Below the pieces are notes generated by a model, which did not search any database, was not told the origin of the DNA, and saw nothing but the letters and a program-made list of their open reading frames with translations. Made by a program: the position numbers and the translations under genes. 43,850 bases of DNA from Modestobacter sp. (GTDB lineage Bacteria; Actinomycetota; Actinomycetes; Mycobacteriales; Geodermatophilaceae), in contig JAOPUQ010000009.1 of assembly GCA_025963425.1 (NCBI GenBank), positions 1 to 43,850 on the forward strand, written 5' to 3'. Numbering within the stretch: position 1 is the first letter of the stretch; each line of letters begins with the position of its first letter. This document shows, in pieces, positions 41,741-43,850 of the stretch.

Positions 41741-42117
41741 TGGCTGCCGCCTTCCGGCAGGTCCCGCACCGGCTCGTCCCCGCCCTGGGTGATGCCGCCT
41801 TCGATGACGCCCCCCGTCTCCTCGGGGACCAGCGGACCGAACGGGTTGCCGATCATCGCGGAGAAGGTGGCGGTGTTCTGCCAGGTCAGCGACTCCAGCT
41901 CGAGGGGGTCCAGCGACACCCACTGCCCGGACTTCGGCGACTCGATCACCAGCCGGGAGCCGTTGCGGGTGTCGACCCGGACCACACGCACCTCGGCGAA
42001 CTCGTTGGCGATGGTGATCGCGTCGCCGCGGGCGCCCTCCAGCAGCGCATCGTGCTCGGCCGCCGAGCGGCGGGCGGCCCGTGCGTCCTCCTGCTCGCCC
42101 TCCCAATGCAGGGTCAC
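41737..42117 (-). CDS. 126-residue protein of the dioxygenase operon, unknown function
   Basis: The GTG 42117 start overlaps the small-subunit stop (GTGA), and its own stop overlaps the next start. It begins VTLHWEGEQEDARAARRSAA and continues with GDAITIANEFAEVRVVRVDT, SRLVIESPKSGQWVSLDPLE, LESLTWQNTATFSAMI and the acidic tail GGVIEGGITQGGDEPVRDLP. It is mostly beta-strand after an N-terminal helix. There are no cysteines and no metal motif, so it is not a redox protein; an accessory or assembly role for the oxygenase is possible. Its tight coupling on both sides shows it is a real operon member. Confidence 0.8.
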   Translation of the reverse strand: MTLHWEGEQEDARAARRSAAEHDALLEGARGDAITIANEFAEVRVVRVDTRNGSRLVIESPKSGQWVSLDPLELESLTWQNTATFSAMIGNPFGPLVPEETGGVIEGGITQGGDEPVRDLPEGGSQ

Positions 42118-42722
42118 AGGAAGATCGCCAGGTTCTGCATCCGCATGACCGCGTCGTCGACGAGGATCGTGCGTCGGGCCAGCTTCCAGCCGGCCCCGGT
42201 GCGCCGGAGCAGGTCCTCCCGCCCGGCGGAGATGAAGGAGCCCTCGCGGACGTCGCCCCGGCTGCGGAACAGCAGGGTCGCCGAGTCCACGACCAGGTGG
42301 TCGGGGTCCCCGGTGGCGAAGGTGCGCACGTTGGACAGGTGGTGCCGCAGCCGGGACGGCGGGTCCTCGGTCCAGGCGTGCTCGGTGAGGAAGCGGGCCA
42401 CCCGGCGGGACAGGGAGTACTTGTCCTCGTCGAAGTGGGCCATCCCCTGCGAGGTGTCGAAGCCTGCGCCGAGGGCGGTGGTGACCCGGACGGGCATCAG
42501 GTAGTGGATGTCCTCGGTGAGCAGCTCCAGCCACTCCTCGTAGGCCTGCGCGTCGAGGAGGTAGGCCTCGTCCACGAGCCACTGGTGGGCCTGGAGGTGA
42601 CGCTCGTCGGAGAACGGCAGCGTCGTCCCGGTCCGTGCGACGCGGGAGGCGTGCCCACCGAGCACCGAACGGGCGCTGTGCGTCTGCCCGGGCGTGGGAG
42701 CCCTGCCGGCTGGGGCGCTCAT
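42114..42722 (-). CDS. Ring-hydroxylating dioxygenase small (beta) subunit
   Basis: A 202-residue protein from ATG 42722, overlapping the large-subunit stop (ATGA). It has the SnoaL-like beta-subunit fold: HQWLVDEAYLLDAQAYEEWL, EDIHYLMPVRVTTALG, FDEDKYSLSRRVARFLTEHA, SRLRHHLSNVRTFATGDPDH, LFRSRGDVREGSFISAGRED and GWKLARRTILVDDAVMRMQN. This is a standard structural partner of Rieske oxygenase alpha subunits, forming alpha3beta3 hexamers. The first 30 residues are an additional proline/glycine-rich leader. Because its start overlaps the corrected alpha-subunit frame, that frame assignment is confirmed. Confidence 0.94.
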   Translation of the reverse strand: MSAPAGRAPTPGQTHSARSVLGGHASRVARTGTTLPFSDERHLQAHQWLVDEAYLLDAQAYEEWLELLTEDIHYLMPVRVTTALGAGFDTSQGMAHFDEDKYSLSRRVARFLTEHAWTEDPPSRLRHHLSNVRTFATGDPDHLVVDSATLLFRSRGDVREGSFISAGREDLLRRTGAGWKLARRTILVDDAVMRMQNLAIFL

Positions 42723-43850
42723 GCCTGCGCCACCGTCCGGTCCGCTCCCGCCGGGGTGCCCGCCGCGGCCGTGCCGGCAGTGGACACCGCGGCCGTGCCG
42801 GCCTGGACCTGCCCGGCGCCGCCGACCTCCACGGTGGAGGCGGCCCGCAGCGGCCGCTCGAGGTGGTCGGCCCACCGGGTGAGCAGCTCGCGCTGGTTGT
42901 ACTCGCTGTAGCCGGTGTGCGCGCTGCCCGGCCCGTGGAACTGGTCGGGGTCAGCGCCGGGACGACCTCGGTGCCGTCCTCCAGGATCCCCATCCGGCTG
43001 TTGAGCAGCAGCCGGCGGGCCATCGAGCCGGCGGCGGTGTTGGTCAGCGAGACCCAGTTCTCGACGTCGTCCTGCTCGAACATGCCGGTCGAGCCGAAGC
43101 ACATCAGGTAGGCCTTGTAGGACAGCGCCTTGAACTCCTCGGGCGCCTCGGCGTCCACGGCGAACCAGGACAGGACCTCGGTCTCGTTCTCGCTGATCGG
43201 TTGCCACTGGCGGATGGAGATGAACGGCAGCACGTCGTCGGACTCGGCGACCCGCGGCCAGTTGTGCACGAAGGACAGGTTCGGGAACACCGAGGCGGCC
43301 GAGATCATGAAGCCGTCCTCGCCGACGACCTTGAGCTGGTCCTCGGAGAGGGTGTCCTTCATCCGGTCGACCATCTCCTGCGGGTACCCGACGTAGCGGA
43401 AGCGCTCGTCGGTGTCGCCCGGGGGCAGCTTGTAGGTCGTGCCGCCGCCCGCGCCCGCCCAGTAGGTGCAGCCGTCCTTGCGCTTCTCGGCCTTCGGCTC
43501 GCGGAACAGCCCGATCTCCACGACCGACGTGTGGGTCTGCGGCGTGTGGTACATGTCGCCGGCGAAGTTCTCCGCGCCGATCTTCCAGTTGGCCTTCACC
43601 CGCCAGCGCTGCGGGCCCATCAGCTGGATGCCGCTCTTGCTCTGCTTGGTGTAGTAGTCCAGGTAGAAGCGGAAGTCGCCGAGGAAGTCCTCGAGCGGCT
43701 CGGCGTCCGGGTCCAGGTTGATGAAGATCAGGCCGTTGTAGGTGGCCAGGTTCGGCGCGGGCAGCAGCCGCTGCCCCTTGCGCTTGAATCCGGCCTCGCC
43801 GCCGTAGGCCTCCCGGTGGAACGGCAGGCCGACGATCCGGCCGTCATTGC
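42719..43850 (-). pseudogene. Ring-hydroxylating dioxygenase large (alpha) subunit, partial at right edge, with a frameshift
   Basis: The window holds the part after the Rieske domain; the 5' end lies beyond 43850. From NDGRIVGLPFHREAYGGE onward it reads VKANWKIGAENFAGDMYHTP QTHTS (iron ligands His-x4-His), then SVFPNLSFVHNWPRV, WFAVDAEAPEEFKAL and the third ligand region MFEQDDVENWVSLTNTAAGS. Near 42960 one base is missing. Restoring it gives PGADPDQFHGPGSAHTGYSE YNQRELLTRWADHLE and a stop at 42719 overlapping the beta-subunit start. Uncorrected, the frame runs through the next genes. The enzyme cis-dihydroxylates an aromatic acid. Either a mutation or a sequencing indel is responsible. Confidence 0.88.

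Noticed and set aside
41737..42956. Continuation of the alpha-subunit frame through the beta-subunit gene
   Set aside because: It results from the frameshift near 42960; the middle part is arginine/proline-rich noise, and only the last 126 codons are a separate real gene.
1..43850. CRISPR arrays, tRNA or rRNA genes, phage or conjugation genes
   Set aside because: Looked for regular spaced repeats, cloverleaf cores and integrase or relaxase motifs; none seen apart from the IS3 scrap.

Overview
The window is very GC-rich DNA with dense coding, frequent GTG and TTG starts, and many ATGA or GTGA stop/start overlaps. Gene content includes actinobacterial glycogen genes, a mycothiol-type DinB/DUF664 protein, DyP peroxidases and a [3Fe-4S] ferredoxin-dependent ring-hydroxylating dioxygenase. 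This points to a high-GC actinobacterium; my guess is Geodermatophilaceae (Blastococcus, Geodermatophilus or Modestobacter), by inference only. No rRNA, tRNA or CRISPR was seen.

Layout. 1-2.1 kb: an IS3 transposase scrap abutting a decayed AraC-type regulator, then a LuxR-type regulator. 2.4-3.2 kb: small genes, one behind a perfect 30-bp palindrome. 3.5-12 kb: an oxidative-chemistry block. P450, an internally duplicated membrane protein and a DyP peroxidase run rightward. They converge on a leftward pair, a second DyP peroxidase followed by a copper-radical (galactose/glyoxal) oxidase with a C-terminal metal-domain-like extension. 12-19.7 kb: DinB-like protein, selenium-binding protein/methanethiol oxidase, a CPA2-type antiporter with a frameshift, membrane protein, MFS transporter, SnoaL-like and stress-type proteins. 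19.9-26 kb: a glycogen and glucose block (ROK glucokinase, GlgC, GlgA/GlgM, sugar porter, second ROK kinase). 26.5-34.5 kb: EAL phosphodiesterase, secreted proteins, DedA, an OmpR-type response regulator, a wrecked second two-component system with an intact PepSY protein, a phosphoesterase lipoprotein, and a protein with an HExxE motif plus a small partner.

34.7-43.85 kb: a leftward cluster for aromatic-acid breakdown that runs off the right edge. It encodes dioxygenase large and small subunits, a 126-residue protein, a dihydrodiol dehydrogenase, ferredoxin, ferredoxin reductase, class II aldolase/decarboxylase, IclR regulator, second class II aldolase, MFS and EamA transporters. As I recall it, the order resembles actinobacterial phthalate operons (oxygenase, dehydrogenase, ferredoxin, reductase, decarboxylase, regulator). 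This suggests attack on a carboxylated aromatic, dehydrogenation, then decarboxylation to a catechol-type product.

Themes. First, peroxide-linked enzymes cluster: the copper oxidase should make H2O2 and the DyP peroxidases use it. Second, two near-identical 11-bp-spaced direct repeats lie upstream of dedA and in the divergent response-regulator promoter region, suggesting a local regulon. Third, several genes carry single-base frameshifts, so either decay or assembly indels affect this window.
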